A DNA stretch of 64,000 nucleotides. Source: Thalassotalea psychrophila (GTDB taxonomy: Bacteria; Pseudomonadota; Gammaproteobacteria; Enterobacterales; Alteromonadaceae). Positions 1-7,730 of this stretch are shown in pieces. Each line of letters starts with the position of its first letter. The first letter of the stretch is position 1. The stretch covers positions 1,426,001-1,490,000 of the forward strand of contig NZ_CP134145.1 in NCBI RefSeq assembly GCF_031583595.1. Direction: 5' to 3'. The translations under genes were made by a program, and so were the position numbers. The notes under the pieces were generated by a model, which worked only from the letters and a program-made list of their open reading frames with translations, made no database searches and was not told the DNA's origin.

Positions 1-243
1 GTCGATTAAGTGCAAAATTGTAAGGCTTATTTTAAATAGTTTTGTAAGTTCATGTACAGCCTGTTATTCAAGCCGTTAAAAATGATTAATTATTGTTAAA
101 TCAGGGGTATACATAGTGTTATTTAATGAAATTGGTGTTGTTCATAAAATAGAAAGTTGTAGATAAATTAACCAATTCCTTTTATGGTAGTTCTGGTATA
201 AAAAGATCACTCTGGAATAAAATACTAATAACAAGGAACCAAA

Positions 244-2163
244 ATGAAGTTAATAAGCTATTTACCTCTCGTCCCTTTCGCTTTAGGGATTACCGCCTGT
301 TCTGAACAAGCTCAAAATTCAACTGAAAGTCACACTACAGCTAAAGTAGAAGCTGCTGTTACCAGTAAAACTTACAGTGCAGAACAGTTTTTTCAAACTA
401 CAACTGTGTTTGGTTCATCTATAAATCATGATGGTAGCGCAGTGTTAGTTTCCAGCGATGCCACAGGTGTGTTTAATGCGTATCGATATCCAACAGATGG
501 CTCTGCTCCAACACAATTAAGTATGTCAGATAAAGATACTATATATGGTGTTAGTTGGTTTCCAAGTGACGATCGTTTTTTATATAGCGCCGATCAAGGT
601 GGTAATGAACTGAACCATTTATACGTACAAGAGCAGGACGGTACGGTAAAAGATCTAACACCGGGGGATAATTTAAAAGCATCATTTATGGGCTGGCTTG
701 ATGATGGCTCATTTTATGTTAAAACCAATGAGCGTGATGCAAAAGCTATGGATGTATACCATTACAATAGTAGCGACTATTCGCGTGAACTAGTTTTTAC
801 AAATGAGCAAATGCTAAGTGTTGATGATCATAGTAACAACGGCCAATATATTGCTTTGGTAAAAGCGGTTTCTGGCTCTGATTCTGATATGTATTTAGTC
901 GATTTAACCAGTGATGATAAAACTCCGCAATTGTTAAGTGCCTCTGCTGGACCAATAGAGGAGGGGGTATATACCTTTACAACAGATTCAACGTCATTAA
1001 TTTATGGCACCAATGAGTTTGGTGAATACAATCAGGCTTGGTCCTATAATATTGCGACTCAGCAGCGTAGTTTGTATTACAAAAGTGATTGGGATGTGAG
1101 CTTTGTCGATTTTTCAAAAGATGGCAAGTACGCCACTGTTGGTATTAATAATGATGCGCAAACGCAATTAACTATTAGTAACGTTGCAACGGGTGAAGCT
1201 GTTGTCTTGCCTAAACTCCCTGCGGGCGATTTACGTAGAGTTAATTTCTCCAGTGATTCATCAAAAATGGTTTTTTATATAAATTCAGATATTTCACCTT
1301 CTAATTTATTCACTTATACATTGGGCGGTAGCAGTGCCAAACAATTAACCAATACCTTAAATTCAGAGATGCAAGCCTCTGATCTTGTTGCCAGTGAAGT
1401 AGTTCGTTTTAAAAGTTTTGATGGTTTAGTGGTCCCAGGTTTACTTTATAAACCTAAAATGGCATCGGCTGACAATAAGGTTCCAGCCTTAGTATGGGTT
1501 CATGGCGGCCCTGGAGGTCAGTCTCGTAAGGGGTACCGAGCGGCTATTCAACATTTGGTCAATCAAGGTTACGCTATTTTTGCGGTTAATAATCGCGGTT
1601 CATCTGGTTATGGCAAAACCTTTTATCATTTAGATGATAAAAATCATGGTGAAAATGATCTGCAAGATATTGTTTATGGTAAAAAACATTTGCAGACTTT
1701 AGATTGGGTGGCAACTGATAAAATTGGCGTTATTGGCGGCAGTTATGGCGGTTATATGACTATGGCCGCTATGGCATTTACCGATGAATTTGAAGTTGGT
1801 ATCAATATATTTGGTGTAACGAACTGGTTGCGGACGCTAGAAAGTATTCCGCCATGGTGGGAAGCATTTAAAATCGCACTTTATGATGAAATGGGTGACC
1901 CTGCTACAGATGAAGAACGCTTACGTCGTATTTCGCCATTGTTTCATGCGAAAAATATCACTAATCCTGTATTAGTTGTGCAAGGTGCCAATGACCCTCG
2001 GGTATTGCAAGTAGAAAGCGATGAGATGGTCGCAGGGATCCGAGCAAACAAGGTGCCGGTTGAATATGTGTTATTTGATGATGAAGGCCATGGTTTTCGG
2101 AAAAAGGTGAATCGCATAACAGCATCTAAAGCTTATATTGAATTTTTAAAGAAATATTTATAA
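244..2163 (+). CDS. S9 family peptidase (prolyl oligopeptidase type), lipoprotein
   Basis: Serine peptidase expected to cut short peptides at the cell envelope. The N-terminus has a hydrophobic segment ending in the lipobox GITAC, so it is probably lipid-anchored. Residues about 45-390 form a beta-propeller-like region, followed by an alpha/beta-hydrolase domain. The nucleophile is S500 in GGSYGGYM, with the acid D584 in QGANDPR and H616 in DDEGHGF, so the triad is complete. An HGGPGG oxyanion motif precedes it. The 639-residue length is normal for acylaminoacyl-peptidase-like S9C members. The start follows AAGGAACCAAA. It appears monocistronic. An inverted repeat follows the stop. Confidence 0.9.
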   Translation: MKLISYLPLVPFALGITACSEQAQNSTESHTTAKVEAAVTSKTYSAEQFFQTTTVFGSSINHDGSAVLVSSDATGVFNAYRYPTDGSAPTQLSMSDKDTIYGVSWFPSDDRFLYSADQGGNELNHLYVQEQDGTVKDLTPGDNLKASFMGWLDDGSFYVKTNERDAKAMDVYHYNSSDYSRELVFTNEQMLSVDDHSNNGQYIALVKAVSGSDSDMYLVDLTSDDKTPQLLSASAGPIEEGVYTFTTDSTSLIYGTNEFGEYNQAWSYNIATQQRSLYYKSDWDVSFVDFSKDGKYATVGINNDAQTQLTISNVATGEAVVLPKLPAGDLRRVNFSSDSSKMVFYINSDISPSNLFTYTLGGSSAKQLTNTLNSEMQASDLVASEVVRFKSFDGLVVPGLLYKPKMASADNKVPALVWVHGGPGGQSRKGYRAAIQHLVNQGYAIFAVNNRGSSGYGKTFYHLDDKNHGENDLQDIVYGKKHLQTLDWVATDKIGVIGGSYGGYMTMAAMAFTDEFEVGINIFGVTNWLRTLESIPPWWEAFKIALYDEMGDPATDEERLRRISPLFHAKNITNPVLVVQGANDPRVLQVESDEMVAGIRANKVPVEYVLFDDEGHGFRKKVNRITASKAYIEFLKKYL

Positions 2164-2179
2164 AACAGCTTCCTATTAA

Positions 2180-2205
2180 CGCCGTTCAGCACATACTGAA
2201 CGGCG
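2180..2205 (+). terminator. Perfect inverted repeat after the S9 peptidase gene
   Basis: A 10-bp perfect stem, CGCCGTTCAG / CTGAACGGCG, with a 6-base loop starts 17 bases after the stop codon. No T-run follows, so it may act as an mRNA 3'-end stabiliser or a protein site rather than a Rho-independent terminator. It overlaps the beginning of the ammonium-transporter remnant. Confidence 0.45.
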
Positions 2206-2405
2206 ATAGCTTTGCCGATGGTATCAGTTCTATGAGCGAACAAGTTATGGCGCAGTTAACTGGTATTGGCGCAACATTGATATATACCGCGATAGTAACT
2301 TAAGCTTTACTCAAGCTCGTTGGTTTATTTACTGGTGGTTTACGAGTATCCAAAGAGCAAGGTTTAGATCAAGTAGAACACGACGATTCAGGGTATAGCT
2401 TGTAA
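2196..2405 (+). pseudogene. Decayed C-terminal fragment of an Amt ammonium transporter
   Basis: One frame reads DSFADGISSMSEQV, then AQLTGIGATLIYTAIVT, an in-frame TAA stop (2301-2303), then LLKLVGLFTGGLRVSKEQ and GLDQVEHDDSGYSL before the final stop. This is the recognisable end of Amt/AmtB proteins: the last transmembrane helix and the cytoplasmic GLRVS...GLD...H...Y tail. Only about 70 of roughly 400 residues remain and one stop interrupts them, so it is not functional. The left boundary is uncertain because upstream codons carry no recognisable Amt sequence. It points to a deletion that placed the S9 gene next to an old amt 3' end. Confidence 0.75.
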
Positions 2406-2444
2406 ACCTGCAACTTAATAGAATTGGTATATACTCATATTAAT

Positions 2445-2480
2445 GCCTACGATGATTTGTTTGTTCATTGTAGGCTTTTT
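2445..2480 (+). terminator. Rho-independent terminator
   Basis: Stem GCCTACGATG / CATTGTAGGC (one G-T pair) is followed by five T. It sits just downstream of the amt remnant and is probably its original terminator. Confidence 0.7.
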
Positions 2481-2518
2481 AATTTATGGAAGAGTCACCA
2501 TTCTAGTAAGGGTTGATA

Positions 2519-3061
2519 TTGAAGTATTTAATCATAGTACTGATGTTGTTTTCATTAACTGCAAACGCCTATATAACCGAACCAGTGTACGACGTAATAA
2601 CCGATTTTAAATCAACAGACGATTATGATAAGGGCGCATTTATTGGCTTTTCAGAAGGCAATAATAATGAAAAAGCCTATACCATTGGCTTTAGTGTACG
2701 AGACGATAATTTTATAACTAAATTTAGCATAATGGTTATTGATGAGGAATTGAGTGAAAGCGCGGAATGGGATTTTACTTTCGACTATTACTTTATGCCA
2801 GACCGGTTTTTTACTCCGTATATTGGCGCCGGCGTTGGTGCTCGATACTTCCAAGATTGTTACCATTATCCTTCTGAGCACTCTTTAGAGTATGATTGCG
2901 ATGAAAATAATAGCGTATTGTCTGTATTCCCAGAAGCTGGGGTTAGCCTCAAGCTTCATAACAATTTTACCCTAGCGGTTAATTATCGCTACCATTACCA
3001 TGCATTTAGCTCTATTCAAGACTTTTCAGCTATTGGACTTAATGTACTTACCTATTTTTAG
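2519..3061 (+). CDS. Small outer-membrane beta-barrel-like protein
   Basis: About 180 residues. I place the start at the TTG at 2519 rather than the TTG at 2513: TAAGGG at 2507-2512 gives a sensible spacing only to 2519, and the product then begins MKYLIIVLMLFSLTANA, a clean signal peptide cleaved before YITEP. The mature part alternates polar and aromatic residues (YYFMPDRFFTPYIGAGVGARYF, split across strands), typical of an 8-strand OmpA-like or OmpW-like barrel. It ends in phenylalanine, the usual beta-barrel C-terminal signal. Function is unknown. Two cysteines in the middle could form a loop disulfide. Confidence 0.6.
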   Translation: MKYLIIVLMLFSLTANAYITEPVYDVITDFKSTDDYDKGAFIGFSEGNNNEKAYTIGFSVRDDNFITKFSIMVIDEELSESAEWDFTFDYYFMPDRFFTPYIGAGVGARYFQDCYHYPSEHSLEYDCDENNSVLSVFPEAGVSLKLHNNFTLAVNYRYHYHAFSSIQDFSAIGLNVLTYF

Positions 3062-3097
3062 GTAGAAGCTATAAGCTTGTAACTTGAACTAGTCGCG

Positions 3098-3823
3098 TTA
3101 AGCTTTCTGAATATATTCAGACGCTTTCATTTTATGATAAGTCACATATTCGTAGGGTAACTCGATAGGATCAGGGTCGACGATTTCAATAGGTATTCTA
3201 TTATTTATGCCTGAACGCAGGGCCATTTGGGTAATGTTTACACTGAAAGATGTGCCAATGAACACCATTTTATCTGCAGCCATCATCCGCTCTTGCGCTT
3301 CGGTTATTCGATATAAGTCGGTGTAGTATTCATCAAAAAGCAATACATAAGGCTTAAACGATTGATTTAATTTCGGTCGTTTAGTTTGTTGGTCAATATT
3401 GAATATTGCCAATAATGACGACACTAAATCACTCTCATCTACATCTTCCCAAGGGGTAGCTATGTAAGCTACATCATCACCTTGCTGATGATAATGTGTC
3501 ATTTGATCTAAGCGGCCATGTATAGCAATGTAATCTTTATTTCCAGCTTTACCATCTAAGCCATCAATATTTTGGGTAATAAGGTTCTTATCGCTTAACC
3601 AATGATGAACCTCATTAGGACCATGGTTTCGGTAGGTAGCAAAACGATGGTAATACCAAGATAAAAACTCAACAGGGTTGTTTTCATACATAGCGCGTGT
3701 GGCCATTTCCATCGGTGTATAGTTTTTACTGCCGATAGTCCAAAAACCATCTTCGCCACGAAACGTGGGGATGCCGCTCTCTGAAGACACGCCTGCACCG
3801 GTTATATATAAAGTGTTAGTCAT
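3098..3823 (-). CDS. Sir2-family (sirtuin-like) protein without zinc-binding cysteines
   Basis: NAD-dependent deacylase fold. The NAD-binding motif GAGVSSESGIPTFRG is at residues 9-23, TQNIDGLD at 83-90, the expected catalytic histidine is H102 in IHGRL, and a late GTSFSV motif matches the sirtuin GTS-x-x-V. The length of 241 residues is normal for CobB-type sirtuins. The unusual point is that the whole protein has no cysteine, so the four-Cys zinc site of canonical sirtuins is absent; the corresponding stretch after H102 is short and polar. It may be a structurally divergent deacylase or ADP-ribosyl-transferring sirtuin. The gene overlaps an upstream 27-codon reading frame that repeats its own start. 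Confidence 0.8.
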   Translation of the reverse strand: MTNTLYITGAGVSSESGIPTFRGEDGFWTIGSKNYTPMEMATRAMYENNPVEFLSWYYHRFATYRNHGPNEVHHWLSDKNLITQNIDGLDGKAGNKDYIAIHGRLDQMTHYHQQGDDVAYIATPWEDVDESDLVSSLLAIFNIDQQTKRPKLNQSFKPYVLLFDEYYTDLYRITEAQERMMAADKMVFIGTSFSVNITQMALRSGINNRIPIEIVDPDPIELPYEYVTYHKMKASEYIQKA

Positions 3824-3903
3824 AATTTATCTTCTAAATGTGTTAATGCCGTATCTTTCTCTCTACTAACACTTGCACCGGTTATGTATAAGGTATTTGT
3901 CAT
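3820..3903 (-). other. Leader reading frame: partial duplication of the sirtuin start
   Basis: Bases 3868-3912 closely repeat 3790-3832. On the minus strand this creates a second ATG with the product MTNTLYITGASVS followed by about 14 unrelated residues, against MTNTLYITGAGVS in the real gene. The 27-codon frame ends in a TGA that overlaps the sirtuin ATG (ATGA), a typical translational-coupling arrangement. It could be only a scar of a short duplication, or it could now set sirtuin translation. Confidence 0.6.
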
Positions 3904-4004
3904 AATTTACTTGTTCATTAATTTTAAGCTGATTTTACTATAACCACACAACAAACGTGTGTAAAATAGCGCGCAAAATCTGATGAAATAGCAAGAATAC
4001 ACAC

Positions 4005-4577
4005 ATGTTTGAATTAAAATACCACACTCCAGTTGAATGGGCTCATGTTGCCGTTGCAGACTTTGATACCTTTTTACAAGATCATGCCGCTGCTGAGAAA
4101 AAAGCGTCTGGTATGGCGATGTCGATGTTATCTCATTACCAAGACAAAAAAAGCCTAGTAAAAGCGATGATAGATTTAGCTTTAGAAGAGTTAATTCATT
4201 TCAAACAAGTGTTGAAGCTAATGACTCGTCGTGGTGTTATCTTAGCCAATGATGAAAAAGACCCTTACATTAATGCTATTCGCAAAATGTTTCGACATAG
4301 CCGCCCTGAAAAATTTCTTGATAGAATGCTGGTTGCTGGCGTCATTGAAGCACGTGGCCATGAGCGCTTTTCACTGATTGCGCAAGTGTTACCGGAAGGC
4401 AAAGATAAAAAGTTTTATGATGATATTGCCAAATCAGAAGAAAAGCACAAAAACTTGTTTGTTGAGTTAGCGCTTGAGTATTTTCCTGAAGATGTAGTGT
4501 ATCCACGTTTAGAAGAAATACTGATTGAAGAAGCACGTATTTGTTCAGCATTACCGTTCAGAGCCGCGTTGCACTAA
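4005..4577 (+). CDS. miaE: tRNA-(2-methylthio-N6-isopentenyladenosine-37) hydroxylase MiaE
   Basis: Non-haem diiron monooxygenase that hydroxylates the isopentenyl group of ms2i6A37 in tRNAs. The ferritin-like four-helix fold carries the expected carboxylate/histidine pairs: EELIHF (E61/E62, H65), E115-A-R-G-H119, and EEKH (E145/E146, H148). The 190-residue length fits the short MiaE form. It stands alone, divergent from the sirtuin, and is followed by a repeat element. The match is close along the whole length. Confidence 0.92.
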   Translation: MFELKYHTPVEWAHVAVADFDTFLQDHAAAEKKASGMAMSMLSHYQDKKSLVKAMIDLALEELIHFKQVLKLMTRRGVILANDEKDPYINAIRKMFRHSRPEKFLDRMLVAGVIEARGHERFSLIAQVLPEGKDKKFYDDIAKSEEKHKNLFVELALEYFPEDVVYPRLEEILIEEARICSALPFRAALH

Positions 4578-4591
4578 TAACTCAGTAACCA

Positions 4592-4700
4592 ATACGTTTC
4601 ACTTCGAATACGGTACTGCGTACCTTCGAATACATTTCACTCCGAATATGCTCTGCTTCGTTTACCTCTTCGTGATCTGGAGTGAAACGTATTCGTATCT
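4592..4700. repeat. Intergenic degenerate repeat (CGAATACGTTTCACTTCG family)
   Basis: The stretch contains several copies in both orientations of a unit like CGTTTCACTTCGAATAC. A related block lies at 8837-8940, sharing AGTGAAACGTATTCG and CTCTGCTTCG. Both sit immediately 3' of genes, as many extragenic palindromic elements do. Confidence 0.6.
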
Positions 4701-4801
4701 AGTTCAGTCATTATTTATCATAATTGGTCCTAGCATTGTCACTTTATAAAAAGAGGATTGGCATAAGCTGTATTTAATTACTTAACTTTAGGGATACACT
4801 T

Positions 4802-5032
4802 ATGCAGTTAGAAAAAATGTTGGTTGAGCTAAGAAAAATTAAAGGTACCAATTTTACTGAGTCACTAGTCAGTTTATGTGATTATTCAAATGAGCAGGTA
4901 TGTCGACAAGCACTAGCAGGAAACAAGGAATTTATAGTTGAATTATTACGCAGGGGTGAAATAGCCGAGATAGAAGGTGATTACCTCATAGCTAGTGAGT
5001 TATATAAAACTTTTACAAAAGGAATGATTTAA
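4802..5032 (+). CDS. Hypothetical protein, 76 residues
   Basis: I do not recognise this protein. It is predicted soluble, mostly helical, with charged residues spread along its length and two cysteines, and no signal peptide. AGGGATACACTT precedes the ATG, giving a plausible ribosome site. It lies alone between a repeat element and the glucosaminidase gene. Confidence 0.5.
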   Translation: MQLEKMLVELRKIKGTNFTESLVSLCDYSNEQVCRQALAGNKEFIVELLRRGEIAEIEGDYLIASELYKTFTKGMI

Positions 5033-5102
5033 AAAACAATTTTTTTTATTTTAATGGTTATACTCAAGACATAACAAAATAACGTATACCTTGGGATAAT
5101 TA

Positions 5103-6035
5103 ATGCGCAACAATTTAAAACTGATTTCTCTTTCTTTTTTAGCCTCATCATTATTGTTAAGTGCTTGTTCAGAGCCTGATAAAACTAAAGTTATCGATGA
5201 AAAGTTCGTTATCGAGGCAATGAAAAATCCAATTGATGTAGAAATACATTCTTTAGATGAGCTGATGGCTTTGTTTAAAAAGCATCAATACGACAGCGAA
5301 AGTTGGGCTAAAGGGAGCAGAGAAGTACCGCGCTTAAGCTTTGAAAAAGTTAGTGAAGAGTGGAAGCATACCTCAAACGACATTCCTGTACAGCTCAAAA
5401 AAGAAGTATTCTTTCGGTTAATGGCGCCATTGGTGCTTATTTCAAATGAGCGGATATTGCTTGAACGCCAAGAAATTAAAAGCGCTAGTCTTGATAACCA
5501 AACATTGAAGGCATTGGCAGTAAAATACTCAGTATTAGACAATGAACAACAGACTATGACCGAAGAGTTACGCAGCGAGTTATTAGTTAAAGTTGATATT
5601 ATGCCGCCGTCATTAGCGCTTGCTCAAGCCGCAGAAGAAAGCGGTTGGGGAACATCTCGATTTGCTGAAGAAGGCAATGCATTTTTCGGGCAGTGGGACT
5701 TCTCCGGCAAAGGCATGGCACCGAAGCAGCAACGTAAAGAGTTGGGCGATTATGGTTTAGCTAGATTTGATAGCCCATTAGGATCGGTAGAAGGCTATAT
5801 GTTTAATATAAACACCACTACGGCTTACGCTAAACTGCGAACCTTAAGAGCACAGCTTAGAGAGAGTGGTGATGCGATAACCGGCATGGAACTGGCGGGT
5901 ACTTTAGATAAATACTCGGAGCGCGGCCAAGCTTATATTGATAGTATTCGTGAGATGATCTCTTACAACAAACTGCAAGATGTAGATGAAGCTTATTTAT
6001 CTAAAGATAAATTAATCCATTTGACCGGCAATTAA
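5103..6035 (+). CDS. Bax-like glucosaminidase-domain lipoprotein
   Basis: Probable peptidoglycan hydrolase of the FlgJ/Bax N-acetylglucosaminidase family, held at the envelope by lipid. The lipobox LLLSAC places the lipid-bearing cysteine at residue 22. The catalytic domain is at roughly 165-290, with the signature LAQAAEESGWGTSRFAEEGN containing the likely catalytic glutamate, followed by FGQWDF and GLARFDSPLGSVEGYM, as in E. coli Bax. Residues 30-160 are a charged helical region without an obvious family. A stem-loop with a T-run lies downstream and serves as its terminator. Confidence 0.85.
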   Translation: MRNNLKLISLSFLASSLLLSACSEPDKTKVIDEKFVIEAMKNPIDVEIHSLDELMALFKKHQYDSESWAKGSREVPRLSFEKVSEEWKHTSNDIPVQLKKEVFFRLMAPLVLISNERILLERQEIKSASLDNQTLKALAVKYSVLDNEQQTMTEELRSELLVKVDIMPPSLALAQAAEESGWGTSRFAEEGNAFFGQWDFSGKGMAPKQQRKELGDYGLARFDSPLGSVEGYMFNINTTTAYAKLRTLRAQLRESGDAITGMELAGTLDKYSERGQAYIDSIREMISYNKLQDVDEAYLSKDKLIHLTGN

Positions 6036-6113
6036 TTTTGCTGATAGATGAACATTTTAGGATGATATCGATACTTTTTTGATATTTTAATTTAAACAAA
6101 AAACACTAAAATA

Positions 6114-6148
6114 AGGCCTATTAAACATACATTAATAGGTCTTTTTTT
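6114..6148 (+). terminator. Stem-loop and T-run abutting the pirin start codon
   Basis: An 11-bp stem (6114-6124 with 6132-6142, one G-T pair) is followed directly by seven T, and the pirin ATG begins at the next base. It looks like a Rho-independent terminator for the glucosaminidase gene, yet it occupies the exact place of the pirin ribosome-binding site. No Shine-Dalgarno sequence is visible outside the stem. Confidence 0.7.
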
Positions 6149-6988
6149 ATGAACACTAAAGAATTACAATATTCTACTCCTGGCATTCCAGCAAGTGATG
6201 GTGCTGGCGTTAACATGACTCGTATTATTGGTTCGCCCGAGCTAAACATGCTTGATCCATTTCTTTTACTTGATGCGTTCGGTAGTGATAAGCCTAACGA
6301 CTACCTTGCTGGCTTTCCTGAACATCCCCATCGTGGTTTTGAAACCGTAACTTATATGCTTGCGGGCAAAATGCGTCATAAAGACAATGCCGGCAATGAA
6401 GGCGTTATCGAACAACATGGCGTGCAATGGATGACTGCTGGCAAAGGGATTTTACATTCTGAAATGCCAGAGCAAGAAGAAGGGCTGTTAGCTGGTTTTC
6501 AACTTTGGGTAAATTTACCTAAATCTAATAAAATGTCAGAACCGAAATATCAAGAGTTCAAAGCGGCAGATATCCCGGTTGAACGTCATGATAATGGCAG
6601 TTTTATTCGAGTCATTGCAGGTAAAACTGAGTTAGGTACTCAAGGTGTTATTAACAATGAGTTCGTTAATCCAACTTATCTAGATGTCACCTTAAAACAA
6701 GGTGAAACATTTAATCAAACGGTATCTGGTTTAGATAACAGCATGATATATATGATCACCGGAAATGCTGAAATAGGCAGTAACTTAGCACCATTAACTG
6801 AAAAGCAATTAGGTATTTTAACCTCGGGTTCGCAAGTAACTATCAAAACTAAGGCACAGGATATTCGCTTTTTGTTTATATCAGCAAAACCTTTAAACGA
6901 ACCAGTAGCTCGTGGAGGTCCGTTTGTAATGAATACTCAAGCAGAAATTGTACAAGCGTTTGATGATTATAAGGCGAATAAATTTTAA
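6149..6988 (+). CDS. Pirin family protein
   Basis: Bicupin with a metal site in the N-terminal half; bacterial pirins act as quercetinases or as regulators of metabolic enzymes. The metal ligands are visible in HPHRGFE and MRHKD, with a further His/Glu in ILHSEMP. Residues about 10-130 form the N-cupin and 180-275 the C-cupin ending in GGPFVMNT. The start is supported by the conserved N-terminal GIPASDGAGV region, even though a terminator-like hairpin lies immediately upstream and no Shine-Dalgarno is evident. Translation may rely on a leaderless or structure-dependent route. Confidence 0.9.
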   Translation: MNTKELQYSTPGIPASDGAGVNMTRIIGSPELNMLDPFLLLDAFGSDKPNDYLAGFPEHPHRGFETVTYMLAGKMRHKDNAGNEGVIEQHGVQWMTAGKGILHSEMPEQEEGLLAGFQLWVNLPKSNKMSEPKYQEFKAADIPVERHDNGSFIRVIAGKTELGTQGVINNEFVNPTYLDVTLKQGETFNQTVSGLDNSMIYMITGNAEIGSNLAPLTEKQLGILTSGSQVTIKTKAQDIRFLFISAKPLNEPVARGGPFVMNTQAEIVQAFDDYKANKF

Positions 6989-7254
6989 CTATTATCTAGC
7001 CATGTAGGATTGCACTATTTAATTAAGTGACCCATAAGGTAACTAAATCGATATGTAGCTGTTAACTGTTCGTTAATTGAGCGGTTTTGTGGCTTTTAGC
7101 ACCATATTTTTGATTGTATTGATTACGCACTTTAACACTTTATTACATATTATAGCTTTGTCTGTTAACACTGTAAGGTGCTAACTGATCCATTTAATCT
7201 AAGTTATTTTAGAGCTTATGGTTTCTTATAGCAATTTGAAATGGAAGGTGTGAT

Positions 7255-7431
7255 ATGAAAATAATTATTAGCACAATTTTAGCTTTAGCTTGTATGCTAG
7301 GTGCAGTATTTCAAGAAAATGCTGATATTTATCGACCTGGGTTTAACGTTCTCGCTGACATTTATAGACCTGGCGTAACCTTACTGGCCGACCTTTATCG
7401 TCCTAGCATTGAATCATCTATTGTCGTTTAA
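7255..7431 (+). CDS. Small secreted peptide with three ADIYRPG-like repeats
   Basis: A 58-residue frame begins MKIIISTILALACMLGAVFQ, a signal-peptide-like hydrophobic start. It is followed by three near-identical units of 10-11 residues: ADIYRPGFNVL, ADIYRPGVTLL and ADLYRPSIESS. A ribosome site GGAAGG lies 7 bases before the ATG, and a hairpin region with a T-run follows the stop. Family and function are unknown. A repeated secreted peptide could be processed into identical short peptides or be a structural element. The clear repeats, signal peptide, Shine-Dalgarno and terminator argue that it is a real gene. Confidence 0.65.
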   Translation: MKIIISTILALACMLGAVFQENADIYRPGFNVLADIYRPGVTLLADLYRPSIESSIVV

Positions 7432-7456
7432 GTCCTATTTAACCATTACATTGGAG

Positions 7457-7531
7457 TAGCTGAGTTTAGGGTTTTATCCTGGGGGATTACCTAAAGCTCA
7501 GCTAAAGAATACCTAATCAGGTGCTTTTTTT
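7457..7531 (+). terminator. Hairpin region and T-run after the repeat peptide gene
   Basis: A long stem pairs 7457-7470 (TAGCTGAGTTTAGG) with 7490-7504, with one bulged base. A small ACCT/AGGT hairpin follows at 7511-7522, then seven T at 7525-7531. It ends the peptide transcript before pldA. Confidence 0.6.
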
Positions 7532-7730
7532 GTTCCCCTCTTTGTTATTTTTACCTACAAACAACCATTAAATCGCCGCTTTTTCTCGTAAAGTGTTAAT
7601 GTTTTTTACAAATTTGTATTTAATTGTTATTACTAAATTGCTAAAGTTTGTATTAATAACAATAAATTATCCTTAGTTCTTATTATTAATACTTAATAAT
7701 CAGCGATGGATGCGCACTGAGTAGTAAAAC

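Noticed and set aside
75..89. GTTAA-N5-ATTAA before the S9 peptidase gene
   Set aside because: Opposite orientation to all other operator copies, one mismatch, and AT-rich surroundings; not counted as a site.
2513..2518. Start of the small barrel protein at TTG 2513
   Set aside because: The Shine-Dalgarno would touch the start codon; TTG 2519 has correct spacing and a better signal peptide.
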